From Paramacrobiotus metropolitanus (taxonomy: Eukaryota; Tardigrada; Eutardigrada; Parachela; Macrobiotidae): DNA of 64,000 nucleotides. This document shows, in pieces, positions 22,464 through 32,439 of the stretch. Position numbers and translations under genes: made by a program. How positions within the stretch are numbered: position 1 is the stretch's first letter; the number at the start of each line of letters is the position of its first letter. Below the pieces are notes generated by a model that was not told the DNA's origin, searched no databases, and saw nothing but the letters and a program-made list of their open reading frames with translations. Location of the stretch: positions 186,001 through 250,000 of the forward strand of contig NW_026570362.1 of assembly GCF_019649055.1 (NCBI RefSeq), read 5' to 3'.

Positions 22464-23291
22464 GTGCTCTGTCTACAGAACCAGACAGAAGCCTATGACC
22501 CCGGATGCAGACGCTGCCGTGCGAGTAACCACAATTATGGTCCCCGGCATGCTTGTGCAGAATGCATTCTCGCCCGGCTGGATAGACAGTCCCTGGACGG
22601 GAGAGCTCACCGCGTCGATCAAGCTAACACCCTGTACCTTCAGGCTGTGGCTGGGAACTTGAGCGCGTACCTGTACCTGGTTGGTCACCAACAAGTGATA
22701 GACCAGTTGCAGGGAGAGCCTTTGCTGCATCTTTCGGATCTGCATCGTCACCGTCAACGTACTCGTGAACCTGGCTGGGAACATACCCCACCACCCCCGG
22801 AGAATCCGAGGTTGGTTAACGCCCGGGAACAACGTCGCGAGGAATTTCGCGAGGACGAACGGCGCAGAACCGCAGAAGTAAATGTTCGGCAACCATCGCT
22901 CAACGCGGAACCCAATAAGTTCCCGAATGAGCAGTTCGCGCCGACTCATCTGCCGACGACAGCCATACTGACCGGACCGGACGGTGCTCATTACGTAGCC
23001 CAGCTAACGCGGATCAAAGCCCTGGTGAGAGCACCACCAGTCAGCTTACCGGTTAGCAGGGCACCTCAGCCTATCAGCCTCCAACCGAATATCGTACCGA
23101 GACAACCCCTGGTACAACCTCCGATGGTGGTGTTGACCCCAACAGGGTCGACCCCATCAACTCAGAAAAGCTCACCCGACCCCAGACCATCGTCTGGAGA
23201 ATCGCGCCGATGGACGGAAGCTGGTCACCGAAGTAAACCGGAAGCTCAACATAAGTCCGATAGACATCGGACAGCAAAAGAGCCTCGGTGA
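22464..23291 (+). CDS. Cys/His-rich ORF of unknown function (up to 275 aa)
   Basis: The N-terminal 45 residues contain CRRCRASNHNYGPRHACAEC, a possible zinc-binding cluster. A helical stretch (LYLQAVAGNLSAYLYLVGHQ) follows and then a charged, Pro-rich tail. It resembles neither the integrase HHCC motif nor the Gag knuckle closely enough to name. It is the last ORF before a 4-kb non-coding, repeat-dense 3' region. Confidence 0.45.
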   Translation: MLCLQNQTEAYDPGCRRCRASNHNYGPRHACAECILARLDRQSLDGRAHRVDQANTLYLQAVAGNLSAYLYLVGHQQVIDQLQGEPLLHLSDLHRHRQRTREPGWEHTPPPPENPRLVNAREQRREEFREDERRRTAEVNVRQPSLNAEPNKFPNEQFAPTHLPTTAILTGPDGAHYVAQLTRIKALVRAPPVSLPVSRAPQPISLQPNIVPRQPLVQPPMVVLTPTGSTPSTQKSSPDPRPSSGESRRWTEAGHRSKPEAQHKSDRHRTAKEPR

Positions 23292-23559
23292 ATTGGAACT
23301 CAATGGTAGCCGGACCCCAATAGGGTTAAGCTCACCATGAAACTAGCTGGAAATGGTCACGACGACGTCCCCAACAGGGACATGGACAATAGTCCCCGGA
23401 CATTGCTACCGCAGATTGCGGCATTCACCTTGTTCCCGCTACTAGCCGGACCCTCAATAAGGGACACGGCAGTAGACCCTTTGTGGACTGCAGTCTAACC
23501 GCATCTTCTACCATACGGACCCTCAATAAGGGATACGGTGGTAGAATGGACCGGAAGCG

Positions 23560-26160
23560 CAGATCGTATCAACTACGCTCTGCTAACCAACCGGACCCTC
23601 AATAAGGGATACGTTGGTTGAACCCTCCTCGAAAATTCTAAGCCCAATCCAACCCTCGGTGGAGAAGCCTAAGTCTAACTCCACCTTCTGAGGATTAACT
23701 TTGCAAATCCGACTGAACGGACTCCCCGGACTGACCCGGCAAATACGGGTGCAGCCGTCAGAATTTCAGTGCTTGCACCGTACCGGAACGTCTTCCGCGG
23801 TTTCCCCCGGACAGTATCCGTCAGAACGTTCGGATCCTCCGGCACCAGCAACCTTCATGGCACAGATCGTGTCATTAACCACATCTGCTACCAGCACCGC
23901 AGACCGCGACCTTAACCACGTTTGGCTACCATGACCGGCCCAGAACGGAGCCTTTGCCCGAGCCAACGATGTCTAACCTGCAGATCGCGGCTAACCACGC
24001 TCTGCTACCGAAGAAAAGTGACAGAGGACCGCCACAAGTACGGCCGTCCGTGGAGATCTTCGCGACCATATCCCATCCGCAGATCGCGGCTCTTAACCAC
24101 GATTTGCTACGTCGCAGTCTTCAGCCATATCAAGCCACTGAACGGATGGATCGTTAATAACCTTCCCGGACCCTAAAGGCTCCGGAGCTTGAGGCCTAAT
24201 AGGTGTCCAACTTAACCCTTGTGGAAATTCTAAGTCCCAATCCGCCCTTGAACGAACATCAAAGTCCTATTTAACCCTTGGTCAAGAAGCCTAGAACACC
24301 GAGAAAGAACCCCATCGGAGTTGACAGAACAGGGGCCAGACTCTCGCCCAGTGGATGCTAAGCTAGCCTTTCACGGACCAGGACGGCTCCCAATAGGAGC
24401 CTCCGTCCCGACCGGAAGGAAAAAAATTCATCGGAGCCGGACTCGGACTCCAGCCCAGAGCCTTAACCTCAGACACCGAGGTTACTCTCATCCGACCTCG
24501 GAAGGCCGGTGATACCCCCCTCCACGTTGCCCAATAGGCGACAGGAGACGAAATTAAGGGTTTTGCCCGGCGAAACGCCGAAGATTCAGCTTAGCCAAGG
24601 GCCAGACTGAGGCTAACCCGGTCGCCGAGCCTATCTTGGACATGGAGGATAACCCGATCGGGATTTCCAAGTCCAGCAATAACCCTCTCTATGTTGCCCA
24701 GTAGGCGACTGGAGACGAAAATAAGGGTTTCGCCCGGATGGAACATCGGAAATCCGACCCACCAGACTGCCAAACCCCGGACATGAACGGTCTCCCCGGA
24801 TTGACCCGGTAAACATGAGTGCAGCCGTCAGAATTTCAGTGCTCGCACCGTACCGGAACATCTTCCGAGGTTTCCCCCGGACAGAATCCGTCAGACGTTC
24901 GGATCCTCCGGCATCAACAACCTCAGCACCGCAGACCGTGGTCTCCAACCACGACTTGCCACCATTTCGGCCCAAAACGGAGCCTTCACCCTAGCCAGCG
25001 CAGGTCGCGACTAACCACGATCTGAAGGCAGGGCTTCTTACGGACTTCAACTTGCCAGCCGGGGCTTCAGGGCTGCCAATGGACTTTAACTCGGCAGCCG
25101 GGGCTGTAAGGCTACATTTAGACTTTAACTCAGCAACCCCCTGGCAACCCTCGGATTGGACCCTCGAAGTCCAGTCTTATCCGGTCCACGTTGCCCAATA
25201 GGCGACTGGACACGGAACTGACAGGTTTGCCCGGACAAAAGACCTCGAAACTTGAAAAGCTGACCGACTGCAGGGGCTCGGACTGGGACTTTACCTCAGC
25301 AACCGAGGCTGCGGTCGAATTCAACCCATAACTCTGGCGGAATCCATGGTACGAAAAGCGACGGGACGGTGCTGCGCGGCGCGATCTGCTTCGCTCCACC
25401 GGCCTGTCCCTCCGGCAGAAGGACCCTCGGAGAATGCGAGCCTTCGCAGATCGCGTATAACCACGATCCCTACCTTACCAAGGATGCCCATCGAGGCCCA
25501 ATAGCCCTTGCTTCCACCCCGGAATGAGGCCAGTCTCGTTACCGAGGTTCGGACCCTGTCTGGAGGCCGATTGACCCCCGGACATCGAGGCTAACTGACT
25601 CTCGGATACCTGTTTGAACTCTGTCCAGAGGCATTGACCCTCTCCATGTTACCCAATAGGTGACGGGAGATGTTAAAAAGGGTTTCTGCCCGGGCAGAAC
25701 GCCTTAGGACCAGCCTTAGCGGAGGCTGACTACCTCACCACCGAGGCTACCCCGGACACGGAGGCTGCCTCCGGTAGCGACTTCATCTTATCGGTAAGAC
25801 CCTCGGTAGAGTTGCCCAATAGGCGACCTACATCGCGAATAAGGGTTTTGCCGAGATGGAATGACCATCAGACCCTCGGGTACCGAGGCTCGGAACCTCC
25901 GACCCTCGAGGGTCGAACCCCTCAACCTTCAAAGTCCGGAATCCACCTTCTCCGAGTCACCCAATAGGTGGCAGGAGGCGGATTTGAGGATTTTTACCGG
26001 AACAGAACGACCATCAGACCGAGGCTAACCTACCCTCGGACTTCAACCCTCGAAGTCTGGAACCCACCCTTTCCGAGTTACCCAATAGGTAACCACGGAT
26101 GGATTTGGGATTTCAACCGGACGGAACACCAGCAAAATCGCAGAACTACGACTTATCTGC
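23560..26160 (+). repeat. Second hairpin family, GCAGATCG...TAACCACGATCTGC type
   Basis: About eight variants (near 23562, 23897, 23980-24005, 24077-24105, 24930, 25002, 25446 and 26136) have GCAGATCG-like and CGATCTGC-like arms around a loop usually ending in AACCA. Arms vary (CGCTCTGC, CGATTTGC). Pairing is less regular than in the CAATA family. Confidence 0.6.
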
Positions 26161-26590
26161 GCGGCCGAGGCTCGGACCTCCGACCCTCGAGGGTTGAACC
26201 TCTGACCCTCGGGCTCGGACCCTCGGACCCCTTGAACCCCGGCGATCATCCTCTCCGAGTTACCCAATAGGTGACAGGAGACGAACTTAGGATTTTCAGC
26301 CGAGCGGAACATCACCACACCCATTTGCCAGTGCAGCCGAGGGTACAACCTGGACTCTAACTCGAGTACCGAGGCTGCCAATGGACTTAGACTCAGCAAC
26401 CGAGGCTGGGCTTGGACTCTGATTTTGCAACCGGAGCTGACCCTCGGTCACCGAGGCTACCATCGGACTTCACAACCTTGAAGTCAACCGGATATAGGGT
26501 CGGACTCCCGCACAGAGACCATACCATCACTCGGACCGGAATGGAGACCAGGCATTAACCGGTCCTTGTTTCCCAATAGGCGACCGGACA
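24520..26590 (+). repeat. Nine extended two-stem CAATA modules
   Basis: Near 24520, 24687, 25184, 25641, 25806, 25950, 26072, 26252 and 26562 the inner six-pair hairpin is flanked by a second short stem, usually offset by two bases on the 5' side and one on the 3' side. Outer stems: CTCC/GGAG (24520), GTCC/GGAC (25184, 26562), TCTCC/GGAGA (25641, 26252), GTAG/CTAC (25806). The copy at 26072 has a looser outer stem. Most are followed at similar distance by AAGGGTTT-like and CCCGG...GGAAC-like words, so the unit is about 60 nt. Confidence 0.82.
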
Positions 26591-27417
26591 CAACATTACG
26601 GTTTGCCCGGATCAAACCTCGGATCACCGGACTTCCCCGGAGGATCCACCGATCAATAGACCCAATAGGTCTTATCCTGCACTCAGAGAGGGTACCTTAT
26701 GGTATTCGCGACTGCGACAGTGCCTCTCCATCAACCCTACCCGATGAACCTCAGCTGGACGTAAGTACGAGCTGTCTTACCCGGCTACGAAGGTTCCAAT
26801 CAACATTTCACCGGAGGATCCCAGTCGAAAAGTGTGTTTCACGCCCGTTTCGCACCCGACGACGGAGATCCAAAGTCAATACCCGAAGTCAATAGGGTCG
26901 AACCTCTGACCCTCGAAGGTCGAGCCTCCGACCCTCGGTGAATCGAACCGGTAACATCGGGTATCCCGAGAACCGATGCCTCGGACCTGGATGACCGGAC
27001 ACCTTGAGGACAGGAGACCCCGGAAACGGACGTCTTCCTTGTCGGAATGAGCACCCGGACCAAAGCCCCGGACCAAAGACTTTGATTTTGTTTTTCTGTT
27101 CTTCTAACTATGAAATAATGTTTTATTAAGAGAGAGAGATTGATGTTCTTTTATTTTTTTTACTTTCATTTTCTTGCCGTTACGGATGTTCATCAACAGA
27201 AGCCTACACCGGTCCAACAAGAAACCCGACCGACCTTCGGATTTCTGCCGTGAGTTGTTTCGCCACCACGGGTCCGGAGGAGAACGCGGCACCGAGAGAC
27301 CTTCATCGGACATCACCGAGGCGCAGCCACCGACCCCAATAGGGTCGAGTGCGGAGCGGGCACTGGAGCGGTACGAGGCCGGTCCTTCGCAGGGGCTCGG
27401 ACTCCCGCCCAGAGGCA

Positions 27418-27767
27418 TGTTGGGCCAGTCGCTATGGCAGCCTACGAGTAGACAGCCAGCGACAGTCCCGCTTCCGGTGTGCTGACTCACACCGAGTCGC
27501 ACTCGCTCTCGTACGCCGTATCGGCCTCGACTCTGGCTCGGCTACGCCTTACCACGCCTTCGGCTATACGTCTCGGCCAATCAGCGTTCGTTCGCTCGTG
27601 TTGGATCAGCCCAGTGCCGCAGATAGGCATTTTCCATGTTACGGCTCATTCAGCCGATCATTCTTGTCAGTCATGATTTTGCTCACGCACTGTGATGTAC
27701 TTTATTGCATTCACACAATAAAGCCTATTTCCTCACTATCGTGAGCCTCTGTTCGCCAGCTGTCACA
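27418..27767 (+). repeat. 3' LTR, 350 bp
   Basis: Indistinguishable by eye from 11649-11998 and followed by the CTTT target duplication. No convincing polypurine tract precedes it. Confidence 0.93.
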
Positions 27768-27819
27768 CTTTTAAGTTTTAGGTGCGTACTTAAAGCACGT
27801 GTGTAAGTGTGTTCATTTA

Positions 27820-27890
27820 TTTCATTTATCGATCCGTACTGTGAATTTTGCCAGATTTCATTTATCGATCCGTACTGTGAATTTTGCGCT
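27820..27890. repeat. Two-copy tandem repeat, about 35 bp
   Basis: The unit beginning TTTCATTTATCGATCCGTAC occurs twice in succession just outside the 3' LTR. Confidence 0.8.
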
Positions 27891-27899
27891 GATCAAATC

Positions 27900-30008
27900 G
27901 TTGCCATACTGCCGACAACCTTCCTAACTAGGTCTTACGTTTTCCTAATACTCCTACAAACAAAACCGCGAATTTATTTATATACAAAAAAAATAAAAGG
28001 AAATACCATAAAGTTATTTGAAAGCGGAAGAGAAATACACCTTTCCTCGTACTATCCACCTGCCAGCCCCTCTAAAGTAAAGTGTTAGCATAAAGCATCA
28101 CGCGTTCCCTTGCGATTTACGGGCTTCCTGTTCTTCAATGTGGTGGTGGGTAGTCTTCAGCGTCATTCAGTTCAAACTATGGTCCTGTCGGGCGACGGTG
28201 ACCTTATATTAACCATCACATTATGCGCCGTGTGTCCGTTGTAGTTCCCAGTGTTAATTTTTACCCCTTTATTACAGTGCGCTTGCTTTCATCCACCTTC
28301 ATGGGTAAACCAACTTCATTCTATCAAAGTTCGCAACTTTGTATATATGCTGCAGGATGAACTTTAGGCGTCCAGAGCGATTGCCTCAACCGAAAGTTGC
28401 ATGCCGGTGCGCACGTGCCGGCCTTGGTTTCGATCCCTGAAGTTTCAAAACGCCCGGCAGTACTGTAGCCGCCCGCACAAGTTGCCCCACAGAGTGAGGT
28501 ATACGGATATTTGGCCTCACATTGCTCGCTGTTCAGCGCAGTGTGTGCAGGGAGAAGGCAGCGGCCGGATCTGCCAATGGAGCAACTTGTGCGGGCGGCT
28601 ACAGTATTAACCGCTTGTAGGATTGCATTTGTAGCGTATCTGGTGAGGATTTTATAGGTAACGATTTACCGGTCGGAAACAACACCAACCTTTGCCTATA
28701 CCGGCGAGGATAATACGTACGCCTGGTACAAATCTTGTTCTTATGTGGCTTTTTTCCTATATTTTACATTCCTATTACAGTAAAACGAATGCCTGGTATG
28801 TGCAGGATGTTACCCATATTACTCGTGATTAAAGGTCACTTATAACTACAGCTGTGCTCTGATTAAATCTTGCTTGATTGCCTCTGCTTCCATCTGGCGC
28901 TGACGTTGTGTTTGCTCCTCTGCAGGTCTGGAGACACGACATCGGATTGTTCTCGTATATGTTGAGCGGAATATACTACACTGAGCTTCAGGTCATATGT
29001 TTCCACTCGAGTTTCAGGTCAATGTCGCAGAACTTTACTTACCGTATGTGTTGAGGAAAGGTCAGGTATATTCGTCCGCCTCCGCTACACATGACACGTT
29101 ATAGTGAGGTACAGAAGAACAAGAAGGATATCCAAGCAAACAACTTGCTAACCACCAGTTATACTTGCCTTTGTCTTTGTTGATCTACAACTAGATTAAA
29201 ATTATATAGTCTGAGTAAGTACATAGCTCCATCATAGAGATGACGCGAGCACGTACATGAGCACTAGCGGCTTCCCGGATTAATTATGGATGAGGTTTTG
29301 CTCCGCTCGCTTCTGACTAATCTTGGCTTGGCTAGAATCTTTCCACTGAGTATAATAATGGTGCCAATGCACTACGTTATAATTCACGTGTTTCGGGGTT
29401 TCACTATAATTTTTTTTCCTGAGCAGATAGTTCTAATCAATTTTGCATATTTAATGTCATGTACGGCAACTGTACAACGTGCAAAATTGTACAGTAATAC
29501 TTTGGTTCTAGTACAGTACTCGCACTAACTAATGAATAATGTGGCTTTGTCCCGGTTTTAAGATTCTTTTACCTCGCTACTGATTCGGAAGTCACCTTTC
29601 GGAATAAGACCTCAAAAGGCGGTACAGGCATTACATTTCCAAGAAGCTTTCACATAATACATGCCAACCAGTTGAGTGCACCATCCACACTCTGCACCGA
29701 ACTCGATATAAAATTAAGCATCAATTACGCACAAGTTTACAACGGATAAAATATTACCGCATTGCAAAAACACGATGGCACCGAAGACGCCAAAAAGAAT
29801 TCTAATCTACCAAAAACAAAGAAATTCATTGCTAAGAAATCTGTTTCAACACAACTGAAGACTTTTCACGAATTAAAAAAAAGGTATACAGTAACAGTAA
29901 TATTTACTGTTACGCATGTTAAAAGGCATCACAAACTGCAGGGCCACGTATCATACCCAACACTCTGCGTTTTAAGAGCTCCAGCCCTTTACCCCTTCAA
30001 AGTGCTCC
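27900..30008. other. Intergenic, no host gene seen apart from a MITE
   Basis: About 27955-28075 resembles 54885-55000 (shared words CAAACAAAA, CGAATTT, CCTCGTACT), which lies upstream of BTB pseudogene C. Allowing for the 16-kb LTR insertion, this block lies a comparable distance upstream of paralogue A, so it is probably duplicated promoter-side DNA. The rest shows no supported coding frame. Confidence 0.5.
28463..28604. mobile_element. MITE, 142 bp, 23-bp inverted repeats, TA target duplication
   Basis: CTGTAGCCGCCCGCACAAG... at 28463-28485 is the exact reverse complement of 28582-28604, flanked by TA on both sides (28461-28462, 28605-28606). Typical of a Tc1/mariner-derived non-autonomous element; no ORF. 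Confidence 0.85.
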
Positions 30009-30108
30009 TTACTTTCTGCTCGCTTTCCACTCATCGACGTGTTTTCCCGCAATCTTGAAAGTGTCCCAGTCCACAACATATTCCCGACCGGAAAGGTTAA
30101 CGGTGTAT
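30009..30108 (-). pseudogene. BTB paralogue B, severed 3' end of the last exon
   Basis: The minus strand encodes the last 33 codons of the family (VNLSGREYVVDW...VDEWKASRK, stop at complement 30009-30011). Its missing upstream part is at 49080-51350. The 6-bp GTGTAT at 30103-30108 is repeated at 49080-49085; removing the intervening Polinton and one copy makes the two pieces contiguous in the coding frame. After insertion, transcription from the BTB promoter would run into Polinton DNA. Confidence 0.9.
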
Positions 30109-30141
30109 AGAAGAAATAGCAATGGATTGTGGTCACAACAA
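30109..30141 (+). repeat. Polinton left terminal inverted repeat (core)
   Basis: 33 bp exact inverted match to 49047-49079; similarity continues with gaps into AT-rich sequence to about 30210. The core is short for a Polinton, whose repeats commonly reach hundreds of bp. Confidence 0.9.
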
Positions 30142-31253
30142 TAAATAAATAATATATATTTATTTCTTTATTTACTTGTTTATTTCAGTATTTTAATTAT
30201 ATTTCATATTTATTGCTAATATTACTGTGTGGCCATTGTGTACACCGCACACAATGGCCAAGACATGGCTTACTGGAACCCCTATCCGCAGCCTGTTACA
30301 TAATCGTAGCAGGATACGCGGACCACAGGGCAGCACATAATAGCACGCGCATCCGTGTGGATGTTTTGCTGAGCGCTGTCTGAATGGTGACAAAGGCCAC
30401 TTGTTCCCGGATACGTGCACTTTGGCGAAGCGATCATTGTGTGATGGCCTATAAAACGCCACTGACTGCAACACAATTTGCCAGTCGGAATCGTGGATCG
30501 GTGCAGTGCACAGGATTTTTCTTACAGTGTATAGTACTGTGTGTTCTACTTAGATTGACCTATGTGTTAAGTTGTAGTTATAGTGTTAGTAGATTTCTGT
30601 GTGTATGGATTTCCTTTCGCTGGATTACTGGGAGTCAGGTATGTGCAACTGCTCTGTCGATCTGTCTCACTATTCTGTTCTATCTCTATGTAGTATGGGT
30701 GCATAGTTGTACATATTACTCTTGCTCTGGGCACTATCAAGCCGAGGCCTTAGTACGGTTGCTGACCCATCCCATTGCTGGGGAACTAAAGCCGGTGGTG
30801 AGACTGCTGCGTGCGAAAGGTGCGTCGGGGACTCGTACGAACGCTGTAGACCCTTGATCTGACCTTCGAGCAAGTACTAGTAGTAAACTATGCAATTTTT
30901 GGGGTGGTTTATTTTCTCTTATTTCTACTATTTTCCGATCACATCAGCAAAAACCCACAATATTTTATTGATTTTTCATTTCCATCAACCCTAATTTCAG
31001 AAACTGTTTACAATGAGATGATCAGGCAGGCGTGAATAGCATATGCAGCAGTGTTTAACAAAAACATCAGGTTATTTCAAGAAAATGAGATTTTAGCTGA
31101 GACAAAGAAGACAAAAAATTTTAAGAGTCGTTAATCAAAAATGTTTTTCGTCAATCAAAATCAGTCGTTAATCATTCGTTAATCAAAAATGTTAATCATT
31201 CATTTTCGTTAATCATTCGTTAATCAAAAATTTCTTTACACAAAAATCAGAAT
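30142..31253. other. Polinton left subterminal region, no convincing ORF
   Basis: It contains a hairpin with 12-bp perfect arms TGGCCATTGTGT/ACACAATGGCCA (30230-30241 and 30249-30260) and a plus-strand TATAAAA box at 30450-30456. A GTTAATCA-type short repeat array is at 31125-31240. A plus-strand frame at 30384-30857 has no recognisable features; the TATA box suggests a transcript from near 30480 that I cannot interpret. Confidence 0.5.
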
Positions 31254-32416
31254 TTAAAACTTGCGTTTCTTAGCGTTAGGCATTTCCAGTTCAGAGTTAT
31301 TAGCATCCCGCTTTGGGTTCCCTACATAAATAACTTTGACGTCAGCGTCATCTTCACTCCCCGAGTCCGAGCCATTCTCCAGGTTGCTCTCGACGTCAGC
31401 TTCGTGTTGCTCGGATGAGACGTCAGAGAACACTCCAAACAGAGACATATCGAGGTCGGAATCATGAACAGAGTCTTCGTCTTCTTCTTCGGCAGGCTCA
31501 GGCGAGGGGGGCGGTTGGTAATCCAGTTCGTTGGCTGCACCGCCGTCAACGATGACTTCCGGAGCCATTGCATTCTCCGCTTGCAATGGTATCCAAAACA
31601 CTGCAGGTTCATCCAGTTCAAGTTCAGGTAGGGCGGGTTGTGGAGGCGGAGGAGGTGGTATGACCGGCGCAGGCAGGTAAATTATAGGTTCAGGTTCCTG
31701 GGGGAGGGCAGGTGGTTGCAGTAGATGAGGTGGCATGGGAGGAAGGTCAGGTTCAGGCGGAGGCGGGAAGACAGGTGGGAGTTGAATGTCGGGGTGGGTA
31801 AGGTGAATTAAACTGCCTCGTTCGAAGACACCAATTTCGCTCTACAAAATTATAGATAAATATAAATGAAGGTTAAATTTCTTTATAAAAGTTTAATTTA
31901 ATTTTAATTAAATAAATTATATAAAATATTAAACAACTTAGTTTAATTTGAGTTAAAAATTAAGTTTTGCTCACCATGACGCGCTCCACCCAGCGAAGGC
32001 CGATTACCCAAAACCAGTGTGGTCTCCGCACTGGTTTATAAATTAGGAAATGTCGTCGCCATCCTAGCATTCTACCTGAAATATAAAACCCGATATCAGT
32101 AGGCTTTTGCAACAGTGAAAAAAGTTTGTTGAACTTGCTATAAATTAATAAAATTTTGTAAAATAATTTTAAAAACCATGGAAAATTCCTTACTCTTGAA
32201 TGCCGCTGCCTGTCTCCGCTGATCTGCCGGACTAAGATAGAACCAGTGACGGTATTCGTCAAAAGTGTAGCCTGCAAATTAATATTTTTCTGAAATATGA
32301 AATAATAAAAGATTTTGCAGAAATACCACAAAAAAATACGTACCTTCACAGTGTTGCCAGTGCCAGAAGAACTCGTTGTCGCCACCTTCAATCACCCAGG
32401 CCCAGTTCCCATCCAT
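31254..32416 (-). CDS. Spliced acidic/proline-rich protein, Polinton accessory gene (279 aa)
   Basis: Four exons on the complement: 32416-32344, 32271-32194, 32075-31975, 31841-31254. All introns are GT-AG and the frame joins cleanly. Exons 1-3 are Trp/Tyr/Arg rich (MDGNWAWVIEGGDN, YRHWFYLSPADQRR, LGWRRHFLIYKPVRRP). Exon 4 is a Pro-rich stretch with a PPPPPP run, an acidic region (AEEEDEDSVHDSDLD, DSGSEDDADVKV) and a terminal KKRKF basic signal. No known domain. The start codon is at the outer end of the long palindrome, mirrored by the gene at 33198. Layout (acidic segment plus nuclear signal) suggests a nuclear regulator; this is inference. Confidence 0.68.
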
Positions 32417-32439
32417 GATAGTTGCGAAAGGTCACAAAA

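Larger units (their letters stand above)
13140..27345 (+). repeat. Dispersed CAATA-loop hairpin array (about 38 members)
   Basis: A five-base loop CAATA (variants CAAATA, CAATTA, CAGTA, CAACA) closed by C-G recurs through the element interior, always in the plus sense. Examples: CTTGCC/GGCAAG at 18731-18747, GTGGCACC/GGTGCCAC at 18780-18800, AGCCGC/GCGGCT at 22077-22093, GGCTCC/GGAGCC at 24385-24401, GTTGCC/GGCGAC at 24526-24542, GTTACC/GGTAAC at 26077-26093, CGACCC/GGGTCG near 27330. By hand I find about 27 with stems of five or more pairs and about 11 weaker. Stems differ by compensatory changes while the loop is fixed. Inside ORFs most encode Pro-Ile-Gly/Ala; many are outside ORFs. Confidence 0.85.
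23292..27417 (+). other. 3' non-coding region of the LTR element, dense in structured repeats
   Basis: No convincing ORF over 4.1 kb. The sequence is built from recurring short words (GACCCTCGA, ACCGAGGCT) and three hairpin families: CAATA hairpins, GCAGATCG...CGATCTGC hairpins, and palindromes such as CGACCCTCGAGGGTCG (25900-25915). A stretch of over 100 bp is repeated (about 23750-23860 and 24825-24935). An AT-rich patch with GAGAGAGA (27085-27175) interrupts the GC-rich sequence. Confidence 0.7.
11649..27767 (+). mobile_element. Large pol-less LTR retrotransposon, 16.1 kb, structurally complete
   Basis: It is bounded by two 350-bp direct repeats that look identical by eye, each starting TGTTGGGCC and ending CTGTCACA, with a CTTT duplication at 11645-11648 and 27768-27771. 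All convincing ORFs are plus strand: Gag in two frames, then three or four low-complexity ORFs. No reverse transcriptase, RNase H, integrase or protease motif was found in the 15.4-kb interior, so it must be mobilised in trans if at all. The interior is much more GC-rich than the flanks and carries the CAATA hairpin array. Identical LTRs imply a recent insertion. Confidence 0.9.

Noticed and set aside
30384-30857. 157-residue plus-strand ORF near the Polinton left end
   Set aside because: Cys- and Leu-rich frame without domain or family support; only the TATA box upstream is kept as an observation.
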